From Bacteroidales bacterium (lineage in GTDB: Bacteria > Bacteroidota > Bacteroidia > Bacteroidales > P3), in contig JAKSMQ010000012.1 of the NCBI GenBank assembly GCA_024400565.1, positions 1 to 45,128 of the forward strand: DNA of 45,128 nucleotides, in the 5' to 3' direction. Numbering within the stretch: position 1 is the first letter of the stretch; each line of letters begins with the position of its first letter. The notes beneath the pieces are model-generated. The model saw nothing but the letters and a program-made list of their open reading frames with translations, ran no database searches and had not been told where the DNA came from. Shown here piece after piece: positions 15,067 to 21,845 of this stretch. A program made the position numbers and the translations under genes.

Positions 15067-15839
15067 TCGTCGCCTCCTTTCATTTCTTTATAAATATTGA
15101 AGAAACGGTCCTCCAGAGTAGAACCCTGACAGATATTTTCGAGTGTATCACAATGGCTTAGTTTTCCGTCGATGATAATTCCTACGCGGTCGCAAAGACG
15201 CTCTACCAGACTGAAGATATGAGTGGAGAGAATGATGGTCTTGCCCTGTTCGCGCAACTCCTGCAGGAAGTCTGTTACGGTACGGGCGGTAAGAACATCC
15301 AGACCATTGGTAGGCTCATCAAAGATGATAATGTCCGGGTCGTGTACGAGCGAAACCACAAGGCTGGTTTTCTGTTTCATACCTGTGGATAGATTGGCCA
15401 CCTTGACCTCTGCAAACTTGTCGATTCCGAAGCGTTTGAAAAGCTGGTCTCTACGTTGGGCGATAACCGGCTCTTCCACACCATGAAGGCGGGAGAAGAA
15501 GTCGAAAAGATAGTTTGGAGTAAAGAAATCCTCAAGCTTGAGTTCGCTGGTAAGGAATCCTATCTTGCCGCGTACCCCTTCTGCATCATTCACGATACTG
15601 GATCCATCTACGATAGCATCCCCCTGGTCGGGTTTGATGAGGGTAGCCAGCATACGCAGGGTAGTAGTCTTGCCGGCTCCGTTAGGACCCAGCAGACCGA
15701 AAATCTCGCCACGGTTGGCTGTAAATGAAATGTTGTCGACGGCCACTTTCTTGGAAGAATGAGTGCCTTCAATCTTTTGTTGTTTGCGCGAGAGGTTGAA
15801 CGTCTTGCTCAGCCCTTCTACGCGTAAGATTTCGTCCAT
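15063..15839 (-). CDS. ABC transporter ATP-binding protein, NatA type
   Basis: A 258-residue ATPase. Walker A is GPNGAGKTTT (51-60), the signature is LSTGMKQK, Walker B is DIIIFDEPTNGLD, and the switch His lies in ILSTHIFSLVE. It pairs with the NatB-like permease downstream to form an exporter. The insert between residues 15 and 30 (RKQQKIEGTHSS) is slightly longer than usual. The gene is 88 nt after the small membrane protein at 15928-16119 and may belong to the same transcript as the SPFH gene. Confidence 0.94.
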   Translation of the reverse strand: MDEILRVEGLSKTFNLSRKQQKIEGTHSSKKVAVDNISFTANRGEIFGLLGPNGAGKTTTLRMLATLIKPDQGDAIVDGSSIVNDAEGVRGKIGFLTSELKLEDFFTPNYLFDFFSRLHGVEEPVIAQRRDQLFKRFGIDKFAEVKVANLSTGMKQKTSLVVSLVHDPDIIIFDEPTNGLDVLTARTVTDFLQELREQGKTIILSTHIFSLVERLCDRVGIIIDGKLSHCDTLENICQGSTLEDRFFNIYKEMKGGDE

Positions 15840-15927
15840 AATTATTAAATGTAACTTTGTTTCTATATTTGTGTATCTCCTCGGGCGAAAGACTTTAGAT
15901 TAACTATTCTCCCAAGAGATGGTTGTA

Positions 15928-16119
15928 TTAATCATGATCCCTTTTGCGCCTGATATCTTTTATGATATTGATGGTCAGCAGATATACGCCAACAATTATT
16001 ACGGCCCCCATCCACACCCCTTTCCAGGAAGCTCCTAACAGAAGATAGAGCAGGGATATGATGACCAGTAGTGTGACCAGTATGCGCGAGATGAGTTCGA
16101 TAGGACTTGCCTGTTTCAT
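15928..16119 (-). CDS. Small two-helix membrane protein
   Basis: 63 residues with two hydrophobic helices (about 9-28 and 33-52) and a basic tail IKDIRRKRDHD. Its ATG overlaps the stop codon of the DUF1648-like gene by one base (TAATG), so the two are coupled. No family recognised. It is probably an accessory subunit of the same membrane unit. Confidence 0.72.
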   Translation of the reverse strand: MKQASPIELISRILVTLLVIISLLYLLLGASWKGVWMGAVIIVGVYLLTINIIKDIRRKRDHD

Positions 16120-16655
16120 TATTGTTTCGTTCTTGTGGAGAGACCTTTTTTGGTTGCCCAGACAGATACCGCTATTCCGGCTATTATGCCGATACCAACC
16201 AATATGTAAAAGAAGATCTTGTAGATAATGCTGTCAGGGAAGATCATGATACAGGTAATAAGGGTAAATATCAACGACAGCAGGAGAGCCGTGGCTGCAT
16301 ACAGGATCATTTCCTGCTGAGGCGTAAGTACATCCGAAGCATTCATTACGGTCTTGCCACCCAGGCGGATGCGGAAAGAATGCTTGCGGAACCAGGGAAT
16401 ATTGGCTGAGAGAATCATTAAGAGGCTCACAACTACATTCAACCCCAGTATCATCCATATCATTCCCTTACTCATCATTTGCGGGATATCAGTTTCCTGG
16501 TCATCAAAAAGATGAGCAGGAATCTGAGCAGGCAGATGGCTATAGTTTACGGCAATTATCACAAGATTTGCCAGCAATACGATAAATGCCGGTATAAAAT
16601 ATTTCAGATTATTGTATCTCATAAGACTACTTACAAATGAAGATAGATAATGCAA
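16119..16655 (-). CDS. DUF1648-like membrane protein
   Basis: 178 residues with four predicted helices (about 20-38, 64-83, 107-130 and 140-165). The first periplasmic loop, YSHLPAQIPAHLFD, resembles the DUF1648 pattern (x-LPxxIPxHF) of small membrane proteins often found beside regulators and ABC exporters. The frame starts at 16655, 15 nt after the ribbon-helix-helix gene; an internal ATG at 16622 is possible. The function is unknown. Confidence 0.72.
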   Translation of the reverse strand: MHYLSSFVSSLMRYNNLKYFIPAFIVLLANLVIIAVNYSHLPAQIPAHLFDDQETDIPQMMSKGMIWMILGLNVVVSLLMILSANIPWFRKHSFRIRLGGKTVMNASDVLTPQQEMILYAATALLLSLIFTLITCIMIFPDSIIYKIFFYILVGIGIIAGIAVSVWATKKGLSTRTKQ

Positions 16656-16670
16656 ACCGTTCAGGATTGT

Positions 16671-16841
16671 CTATTCGTCGGTTGAACTTTTCTTTTTCTT
16701 CGGAAACCGTTTGGCCTTCTTCAAGGCCTCGGCGAGAATATATTCTATCTGTCCGTTGGCACTCCGATACTCGTCGGCAGCCCATTTCTCGATAGCAGCA
16801 TAGAGCTCCTCATCCACTCGTAATGCAAAGGACTTCTTCAT
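16671..16841 (-). CDS. Arc-like ribbon-helix-helix DNA-binding protein
   Basis: A 56-codon gene reading MKKSFALRVDEELYAAIEKW, then ADEYRSANGQIEYILAEALK, then a Lys-rich tail. The first strand (KSFALRVD) and the two helices match the Arc/MetJ ribbon-helix-helix fold, and the segment RSANGQIEYIL is typical of Arc-family proteins. It could be a small repressor or a non-classical partner of the SPFH protein, since this pair is often adjacent in Bacteroidetes. It lies 89 nt after the SPFH stop codon, with a hairpin between, and 15 nt before the DUF1648-like gene. Confidence 0.85.
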   Translation of the reverse strand: MKKSFALRVDEELYAAIEKWAADEYRSANGQIEYILAEALKKAKRFPKKKKSSTDE

Positions 16842-16882
16842 GATTTAACTATTGTTGTCTATCCGTTATCGCTAAACAGGCC

Positions 16883-16912
16883 GCCTCCAAAAGGAGGAAA
16901 ATCCTTGGAGGC
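16883..16912 (-). promoter_or_regulatory. Intercistronic hairpin between the SPFH and Arc-like genes
   Basis: GCCTCCAA (16883-16890) pairs with TTGGAGGC (16905-16912), with possible extra pairing of AGGA and TCCT inside. On the minus strand the hairpin lies 19 nt after the SPFH stop codon and 42 nt before the Arc-like start. No strong T-run follows, so it may attenuate transcription or stabilise the upstream mRNA rather than terminate fully. Confidence 0.55.
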
Positions 16913-16930
16913 GCCTGCTCCTGGTGTTTT

Positions 16931-17932
16931 TTATCCCTGATACAACGTACCGGCGTTTACTACGGGGGTAGCGCCCTCGTCGCTACAGAGTACTACCATC
17001 AGGTTGCTTACCATAGCAGCCTTCTTCTCTTCATCAAGCTCTACGATATTGCCTTCGCTCAGTTTCTTGAGAGCGAGGTCGACCATACTTACGGCGCCCT
17101 CTACAATCTTCTCGCGTGCTGAGATGATAGCGTCGGCCTGCTGGCGGCGGAGCATTACGCTGGCAATCTCGGCTGCATAGGCCAGATAGTTGATACGGGC
17201 CTCGATAACCTCAATACCGGCTATGGAGAGGCGTGAAGCAATTTCTTTCTCAAGACGTTCGTTGATCTCCTCGCTACCCGAACGGAGGGTTACCTCGTCG
17301 GAATCAGATTCGATGATATCGTAGGCGTAGAGACCTGCTACCTGACGGAGAGCAGCATCGCCCTGCACGTGAACAAACTGGTCGTAACCCTTCAAAGCCT
17401 GAGAGTTGTCGCCTTGCTGGGCAGGCTTGTTCTCTACGTCAATCTCGAAACTTGCCTTATAGGTATCCTTTACCTTCCATACCAGCACGAGGCCAATCAT
17501 GATGGGGTTTCCGGTCTTATCGTTCACTTTGATAGGTTCCATATCCATATTGCGGGCGCGGAGGCTGAGTTTGCGCTTGCTGTAGAAGGGGTTCATCCAG
17601 AAGAATCCGTTCTCTTTTACCGTACCGCTATATTTACCGAAGAGAGTGAGCACACGGCAGGTCTGGGGATGAATAATGGTGAGTCCGACCAGATGCATAA
17701 TCCATACGAAGAGCAGAACTATGCCTCCCACAATAGGCAGAACTATCCAAGCCGTCTCCTCGGTCTGAGGCATACCAGACTCGTCAACAATATTAGTAGT
17801 CATACAATCCCAGGTAGCTACCCATACAATAAGAAGGGTAAATGCTACAAACATAACCAGGTTGAGAAAAAGATGTAAGAATCCGTTATTGGCGGCGGTC
17901 ATCTTTCTTGAAAATTCTTTTGTCTGTTCCAT
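16931..17932 (-). CDS. SPFH/Band 7 domain membrane protein (stomatin-like)
   Basis: 333 residues. Two N-terminal hydrophobic helices (about 18-40 and 62-86) precede an SPFH/band-7 domain (about 87-290). Recognisable stretches are [34 protein letters not shown], the repeat-like [20 protein letters not shown] and the helical [20 protein letters not shown]. Such proteins oligomerise on the inner membrane, organise lipid domains and often regulate proteases or transporters. It has a complete promoter (17994-18024) 62 nt upstream and heads the cluster with the Arc-like, DUF1648-like, small membrane and NatAB genes. Confidence 0.93.
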   Translation of the reverse strand: MEQTKEFSRKMTAANNGFLHLFLNLVMFVAFTLLIVWVATWDCMTTNIVDESGMPQTEETAWIVLPIVGGIVLLFVWIMHLVGLTIIHPQTCRVLTLFGKYSGTVKENGFFWMNPFYSKRKLSLRARNMDMEPIKVNDKTGNPIMIGLVLVWKVKDTYKASFEIDVENKPAQQGDNSQALKGYDQFVHVQGDAALRQVAGLYAYDIIESDSDEVTLRSGSEEINERLEKEIASRLSIAGIEVIEARINYLAYAAEIASVMLRRQQADAIISAREKIVEGAVSMVDLALKKLSEGNIVELDEEKKAAMVSNLMVVLCSDEGATPVVNAGTLYQG

Positions 17933-17993
17933 AATATTTTTGATGTGTTAAATTTTTGATGATTTGAATTGATATTATTTTGATATCACTTTG

Positions 17994-18024
17994 CAAAGAT
18001 ATGAACAATTGTTGAAACAGCAAA
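17994..18024 (-). promoter_or_regulatory. Complete Bacteroidetes promoter for the SPFH operon
   Basis: On the minus strand TTTG (18021-18024) is followed after 19 bp by TATCTTTG (17994-18001), exactly the expected geometry, 62 nt before the SPFH start codon. Confidence 0.82.
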
Positions 18025-18643
18025 ATTTATTTTTCTTTTCGTTGTATTACAATACTATACAAATGTGTTTTTTCTCATGATCCAGGAGGAAACGTTGTGA
18101 AAATTCTTCAATTTTTGGGCCAAAAAGTTGTGTTTTTTTCTGCGGGGGGGGGATTTTTTTTATCCGGGACCAGGCGCTTCTATTCATTCAGTCTCGGGGT
18201 TCTATAATCTACGGCCGAACAATATAAATATTACACATTCCACATAAAATTATTTGATTTAACCTTTGAGGCAGGGCGTCAGGATGTGGAGTAGAATTGA
18301 TGTAGTCTCCACTTTGGCTCCTCGTAACGTCTGCTTAGCGTCTACATTTTTGCTTATTAGCAGATGACGCTACGACTCTAAAGGGATACAACCGGGACGC
18401 AACCCCGACGCTACTCATACGCAACCCCGATACAACATACATTATTTCCTAATATAATTGCATAAATTCCCCATTCGAAAACAGATAAAATCTCTTCATC
18501 AAGGCCATTTATCCTTCATTTATTTCTTGGCTGATGCCCGAAACGGCAAAATTGAACAAAATATATCTATATGTATATCAGTGTAATATAAGAAATAAAA
18601 GAAAATAATTATGCAAAATTGCCGATAAATCGAAAACTTTGTT
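18025..18643. other. Divergent intergenic region with G9 tract and 11-bp array
   Basis: About 620 bp without a gene between the divergent SPFH and CD225 genes. It contains an uninterrupted G9 tract (18144-18152) followed by ATTTTTTTT, and the 11-bp array at 18302-18433. The rest is AT-rich with no recognised motif. Confidence 0.55.
18302..18433. repeat. 11-bp periodic array of 12 units, related to TTAGCGTCTAC
   Basis: Units in strict 11-bp register: GTAGTCTCCAC, TTTGGCTCCTC, GTAACGTCTGC, TTAGCGTCTAC, then the T-rich centre ATTTTTGCTTA, TTAGCAGATGA, CGCTACGACTC, TAAAGGGATAC, AACCGGGACGC, AACCCCGACGC, TACTCATACGC, AACCCCGATAC. The segment right after the centre (GCAGATGACGCTA) is complementary to the left units (TAGCGTCTAC, GTCTGC). 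Unit and centre resemble those at 13599-13711 and 25988-26119. Confidence 0.85.
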
Positions 18644-18651
18644 TATTTTTG
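18644..18651 (+). promoter_or_regulatory. Bacteroidetes -7 box (TATTTTTG) for the CD225 gene
   Basis: TATTTTTG lies 86 nt upstream of the start at 18738. No good -33 TTTG at 19-21 bp. Confidence 0.5.
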
Positions 18652-18737
18652 CAAAAATTATGATAACGCAACGGACTTAAAAAATCCTTGCAATCGCCAA
18701 TTTAACACAATCTATCAAACTTACCCTAGAACAGATT

Positions 18738-19016
18738 ATGGAAGAAAACAATTTCAACAATCCTAAACCCAACAACTATCTGGTTTGGGCCATCTTGACA
18801 ACCCTTCTCTGCTGCCTTCCCTTTGGCATCGTTTCTATTGTTTATTCCTCGAAGGTAGACAATTATTGGTTTGCCGGCAGACAAGGTCAGGCTATGGATG
18901 CCGCACGAAAAGCCAAGAATTGGGCTATTGCATCTGCTGTATCAGGCTTTGTATTCGGCATTCTCTACATCTTACTCGTAGTATTTGGTGTAGTAGCATC
19001 TGCTGGATTATTATAG
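18738..19016 (+). CDS. CD225/dispanin-family membrane protein
   Basis: 92 residues: a short Asn/Pro-rich N-terminus, a first membrane helix (NYLVWAILTTLLCCLPFGIVSIVYS, about 13-36), the conserved cytoplasmic loop YSSKVDNYWFAGRQGQAMDAARKAKNW, and a second helix to the C-terminus. Loop and helix 1 are the CD225 signature, shared with eukaryotic IFITM proteins. The bacterial function is unknown. The stop codon is 66 nt before the DUF2752 gene, and the two small membrane proteins are probably co-transcribed. Confidence 0.92.
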   Translation: MEENNFNNPKPNNYLVWAILTTLLCCLPFGIVSIVYSSKVDNYWFAGRQGQAMDAARKAKNWAIASAVSGFVFGILYILLVVFGVVASAGLL

Positions 19017-19082
19017 CATTTTGTTAGGGGCTGCAAGCGTTCTTGTAGCCTCTAGTTTGTTTCATCACGATTGGTCAAGGAG

Positions 19083-19457
19083 ATGGGTATTGCAAAACGT
19101 TATATTGCCTTGGCTATTTTATTGGCATTGATTCTTCTCGGGGCGCTTTATTACAAGATTGACCCCACGTCGAGCAAGTATATTCCCCAATGTCCCGTCC
19201 ATCTTCTGACGGGCCTTCAATGTCCCAGTTGCGGCATTCAGAGAGCAACACACGCCTTTCTGCATGGCGATATTGTTCGCGGACTTCAATACAACTGGTA
19301 TCTTCTCTATGCGTTACCCTATGTCTTTCTGGTATTGCTGGCGGAGATTTTCTCCCTCACAAAACTGAAATCGGTCGTTTACAGCAGGACTTCCCTCCGA
19401 ATCTTTATCGCAGCCTATCTGGCATGGTTCGTGACACGCAACTTTCTGGGAATATAA
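19083..19457 (+). CDS. DUF2752 membrane protein
   Basis: 124 residues from the ATG at 19083, which follows an AAGGAG sequence; a TTG at 19071 is possible in the same frame. A first helix is followed by the DUF2752 signature YIPQCPVHLLTGLQCPSCGIQRATHAFLHGD with its Cys-x-x-Cys pair, and two or three more helices. DUF2752 proteins commonly follow a CD225 gene in Bacteroidetes, as here. The function is unknown; the paired cysteines could bind metal or be redox-active. Confidence 0.88.
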   Translation: MGIAKRYIALAILLALILLGALYYKIDPTSSKYIPQCPVHLLTGLQCPSCGIQRATHAFLHGDIVRGLQYNWYLLYALPYVFLVLLAEIFSLTKLKSVVYSRTSLRIFIAAYLAWFVTRNFLGI

Positions 19458-19496
19458 TCCGACCTCTTTCTAGTCCTTACAAAGCCTCTTCAGATC

Positions 19497-19617
19497 CTAT
19501 AGACAGCCTATAGGCAGCATATAAACAGCATACAGGCAGCACACAGGCAGCACGTCGGATGCTTTTCGTGCTGTCTGTATGCTGCCTATATGGAGCCTGT
19601 GTGCTGAGTAGGAGCAG
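19497..19617. repeat. Paired inverted 11-bp arrays, unit ATACAGGCAGC
   Basis: Left units: CTATAGACAGC, CTATAGGCAGC, ATATAAACAGC, ATACAGGCAGC, ACACAGGCAGC, ACGTCGGATGC (19497-19562). Centre and right units: TTTTCGTGCTG, TCTGTATGCTG, CCTATATGGAG, CCTGTGTGCTG, AGTAGGAGCAG (19563-19617). The right side is the reverse complement of the left unit (CAGCATACAGA, CAGCACACAGG), so RNA would fold on itself. It occupies most of the gap between the DUF2752 gene and the peptidase gene at 19710. Confidence 0.9.
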
Positions 19618-19709
19618 CCGAAGAGGAAAGAAAGAACCGATTTGTTTTCCTTTCGGCACAATAAAAACAGAAACCTTGCGTTATAATGGTTTTAATAAAT
19701 ATCGCGCAC

Positions 19710-21767
19710 ATGAAAATAACCCGTCTACTCGCTCTCGTGCTGGCTTCCCTCGTGATGATGGTGGCCTGCAAGAACAATCAAAAGGAGACCTCGTCTATGA
19801 GCAACATCAATGATGCCACAATTCAATCGACCATCAAGGAGCTGAAAGCCAACTGCGACGCTGTGGCTCAGCAGATTGCAGAACGCTCCGTGCCCCAGGT
19901 GGCCGCCCTCTGGACCTCGGAGGACGGAACGGCAGAAGAGTTTACCGCCTTCTGCAAAGAATATTTCGTAGCCGACAGCGCAGCCCGCTGGCAACTGGCC
20001 CAGACCCTTCAGCACAACTTTGAGAGCCTCTACGGATGCTACAACAAGATTGGCGTTGACCTGAAACTTGCCGTACATGTTGACGGACCTGCCATTACCC
20101 CTGTCGACGAGCTGTTCGGCGCTTTCGACCCCTCGGCTCATCTCGACGACGACATGTATTCGTCGAAGATTGCTTTCATTACCGTGCTCAACTTCCCCTT
20201 CTACACCTTGCAGGAGAAGAACGAGATGGGCAAGACCTGGAGCCGTCAGCAATGGGCTTATGCCCGCCTGGGCGATGCCTTTACCTCGCGTGTTCCCGCC
20301 ACCGTCAACCAGAAGACTGCCGAAGCGCTCTCCTATAGCGACAGCTACATTTCGGCCTACAATATCTATATGGCTAACCTGGTCGACGACAAGGGTCAGC
20401 ATCTCTTCCCCAAAGAGGTTGGCGCCCTCATCACCCATTGGGGACTCCGCGACGAACTGAAGTCGGACTATGCCGACAAGGAGAACGGCCTGGCCAAACA
20501 ACGCATGATCTATCAGGTGATGCGCCGCATCATAGACCAGAGCATCCCTCAGGAGGTAATCAACAGCGACAAATACGAATGGAATCCTTACTCCAACACC
20601 CTTACCCAGGGCGGCAAGGAGGTCAAGTTTGAGTGCGAGCCCGACACCCGCTACAAATATCTCAAGGAGAATTTCCTCGCCGAGAAGGCTGCCGACAGAT
20701 ACAATCCCACCTATCCCACGGCTATTGCACGTGCTTTCGATGCCAGTATGGAGGTCAGTTGCGAAGAGATAGAGAAACTCTTTACCGAGTTTATCTCTGC
20801 CCCCGAAGTGGCCCAGGCCGGCAAGCTGATCGAACAGCGCCTTGGCCGCAAGCTCGAACCGTTCGACATCTGGTACGACGGATTCAAGAGCCGTAGCTCC
20901 ATCAGCGAGGACCAGCTCACGGCCAAGACCCAGCAGCTCTATCCCAACCGCGATGCCGTTCAGGCAGGTCTGCCTGCTATCCTCAACAAACTCGGTTTTA
21001 CCAACGAGATGGCCAGATATATCTGCGACAAGGTCCATGTCGACCCCTCGCGCGGAGCCGGTCACGCCTGGGAGGCAGCCATGAGAGGTGACAAGGCCCG
21101 TCTGCGTACCCGCATCGGAGCCAATGGTATGGACTATAAGGGCTACAACATTGCCGTACACGAATTCGGCCACAACGTAGAACAGACTCTGACACTCTAT
21201 AATGTTGACAACTACATTATGCGCGGCGTACCCAATACCGCCTTTACAGAGGCTCTGGCCTTCGTGTTCCAGACCCGCGACCTCGAACTCCTCGGTTTCA
21301 AGAACGACGATCCCAGAAAGGACGCCCTTTCAACCCTCGACATCTTCTGGGGATGCTACGAGATTATGGGCGTAGCGCTGGTAGACATGCGCGTATGGAA
21401 ATGGATGTACGAGAATCCCGACTGTACCTATGCCCAGCTCAAGGAGCAGGTAATGACTATCGCCCGCGAGGTGTGGAACCAGTATTATGAGCCCGTGCTC
21501 GGCGAGAAAGACAGCCCCATCCTCGGCATCTACTCGCACATGATCGACAGCCCTCTCTATCTGGCCAACTATCCCTACGGCCATCTTATCCAATTCCAGC
21601 TCGAACAGCAGCTGGCAGGCAAGAACATCGCCGACGAGATAGTCCGTATCTATCCTGTAGGCCGTCTCACTCCCCAGAACTGGATGCGTCATGCAGTCGG
21701 TAGCGAGGTAAGCATCAAGCCCTTGCTCGAATCTACCAGAAAGGCTCTCGAACAGATGAACAAATAA
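19710..21767 (+). CDS. Exported zinc metallopeptidase lipoprotein (HExxH...E gluzincin)
   Basis: A 685-residue lipoprotein (MKITRLLALVLASLVMMVAC, lipid Cys at about 20). The zinc site is HEFGH at 484-488, and the third ligand is probably Glu514 in TAFTEALAF, as in gluzincins. The largely helical body and the C-terminal stretch YPYGHLIQFQLEQQLAG recall M3-type oligopeptidases. The M49 (dipeptidyl peptidase III) motif HExxGH is not present, so I favour an M3-like peptidase of uncertain subfamily. It is probably periplasmic or surface-exposed and trims peptides. The next gene (S46 peptidase) starts 78 nt later, then C69: a peptide-degradation cassette. I chose the ATG at 19710 because it opens the signal peptide. 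Confidence 0.85.
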   Translation: MKITRLLALVLASLVMMVACKNNQKETSSMSNINDATIQSTIKELKANCDAVAQQIAERSVPQVAALWTSEDGTAEEFTAFCKEYFVADSAARWQLAQTLQHNFESLYGCYNKIGVDLKLAVHVDGPAITPVDELFGAFDPSAHLDDDMYSSKIAFITVLNFPFYTLQEKNEMGKTWSRQQWAYARLGDAFTSRVPATVNQKTAEALSYSDSYISAYNIYMANLVDDKGQHLFPKEVGALITHWGLRDELKSDYADKENGLAKQRMIYQVMRRIIDQSIPQEVINSDKYEWNPYSNTLTQGGKEVKFECEPDTRYKYLKENFLAEKAADRYNPTYPTAIARAFDASMEVSCEEIEKLFTEFISAPEVAQAGKLIEQRLGRKLEPFDIWYDGFKSRSSISEDQLTAKTQQLYPNRDAVQAGLPAILNKLGFTNEMARYICDKVHVDPSRGAGHAWEAAMRGDKARLRTRIGANGMDYKGYNIAVHEFGHNVEQTLTLYNVDNYIMRGVPNTAFTEALAFVFQTRDLELLGFKNDDPRKDALSTLDIFWGCYEIMGVALVDMRVWKWMYENPDCTYAQLKEQVMTIAREVWNQYYEPVLGEKDSPILGIYSHMIDSPLYLANYPYGHLIQFQLEQQLAGKNIADEIVRIYPVGRLTPQNWMRHAVGSEVSIKPLLESTRKALEQMNK

Positions 21768-21845
21768 AAAGAATCAAACAAGGCTGAGACAGAGGGGAAG
21801 CAATTCTCCCAGGACGGCCCAAAAAACGCAACAAATATTAACACC

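Noticed and set aside
19725-21173. 482-codon frame on the minus strand
   Set aside because: Antisense shadow of the exported peptidase gene, caused by its codon bias; the plus-strand protein has a signal peptide and zinc site.
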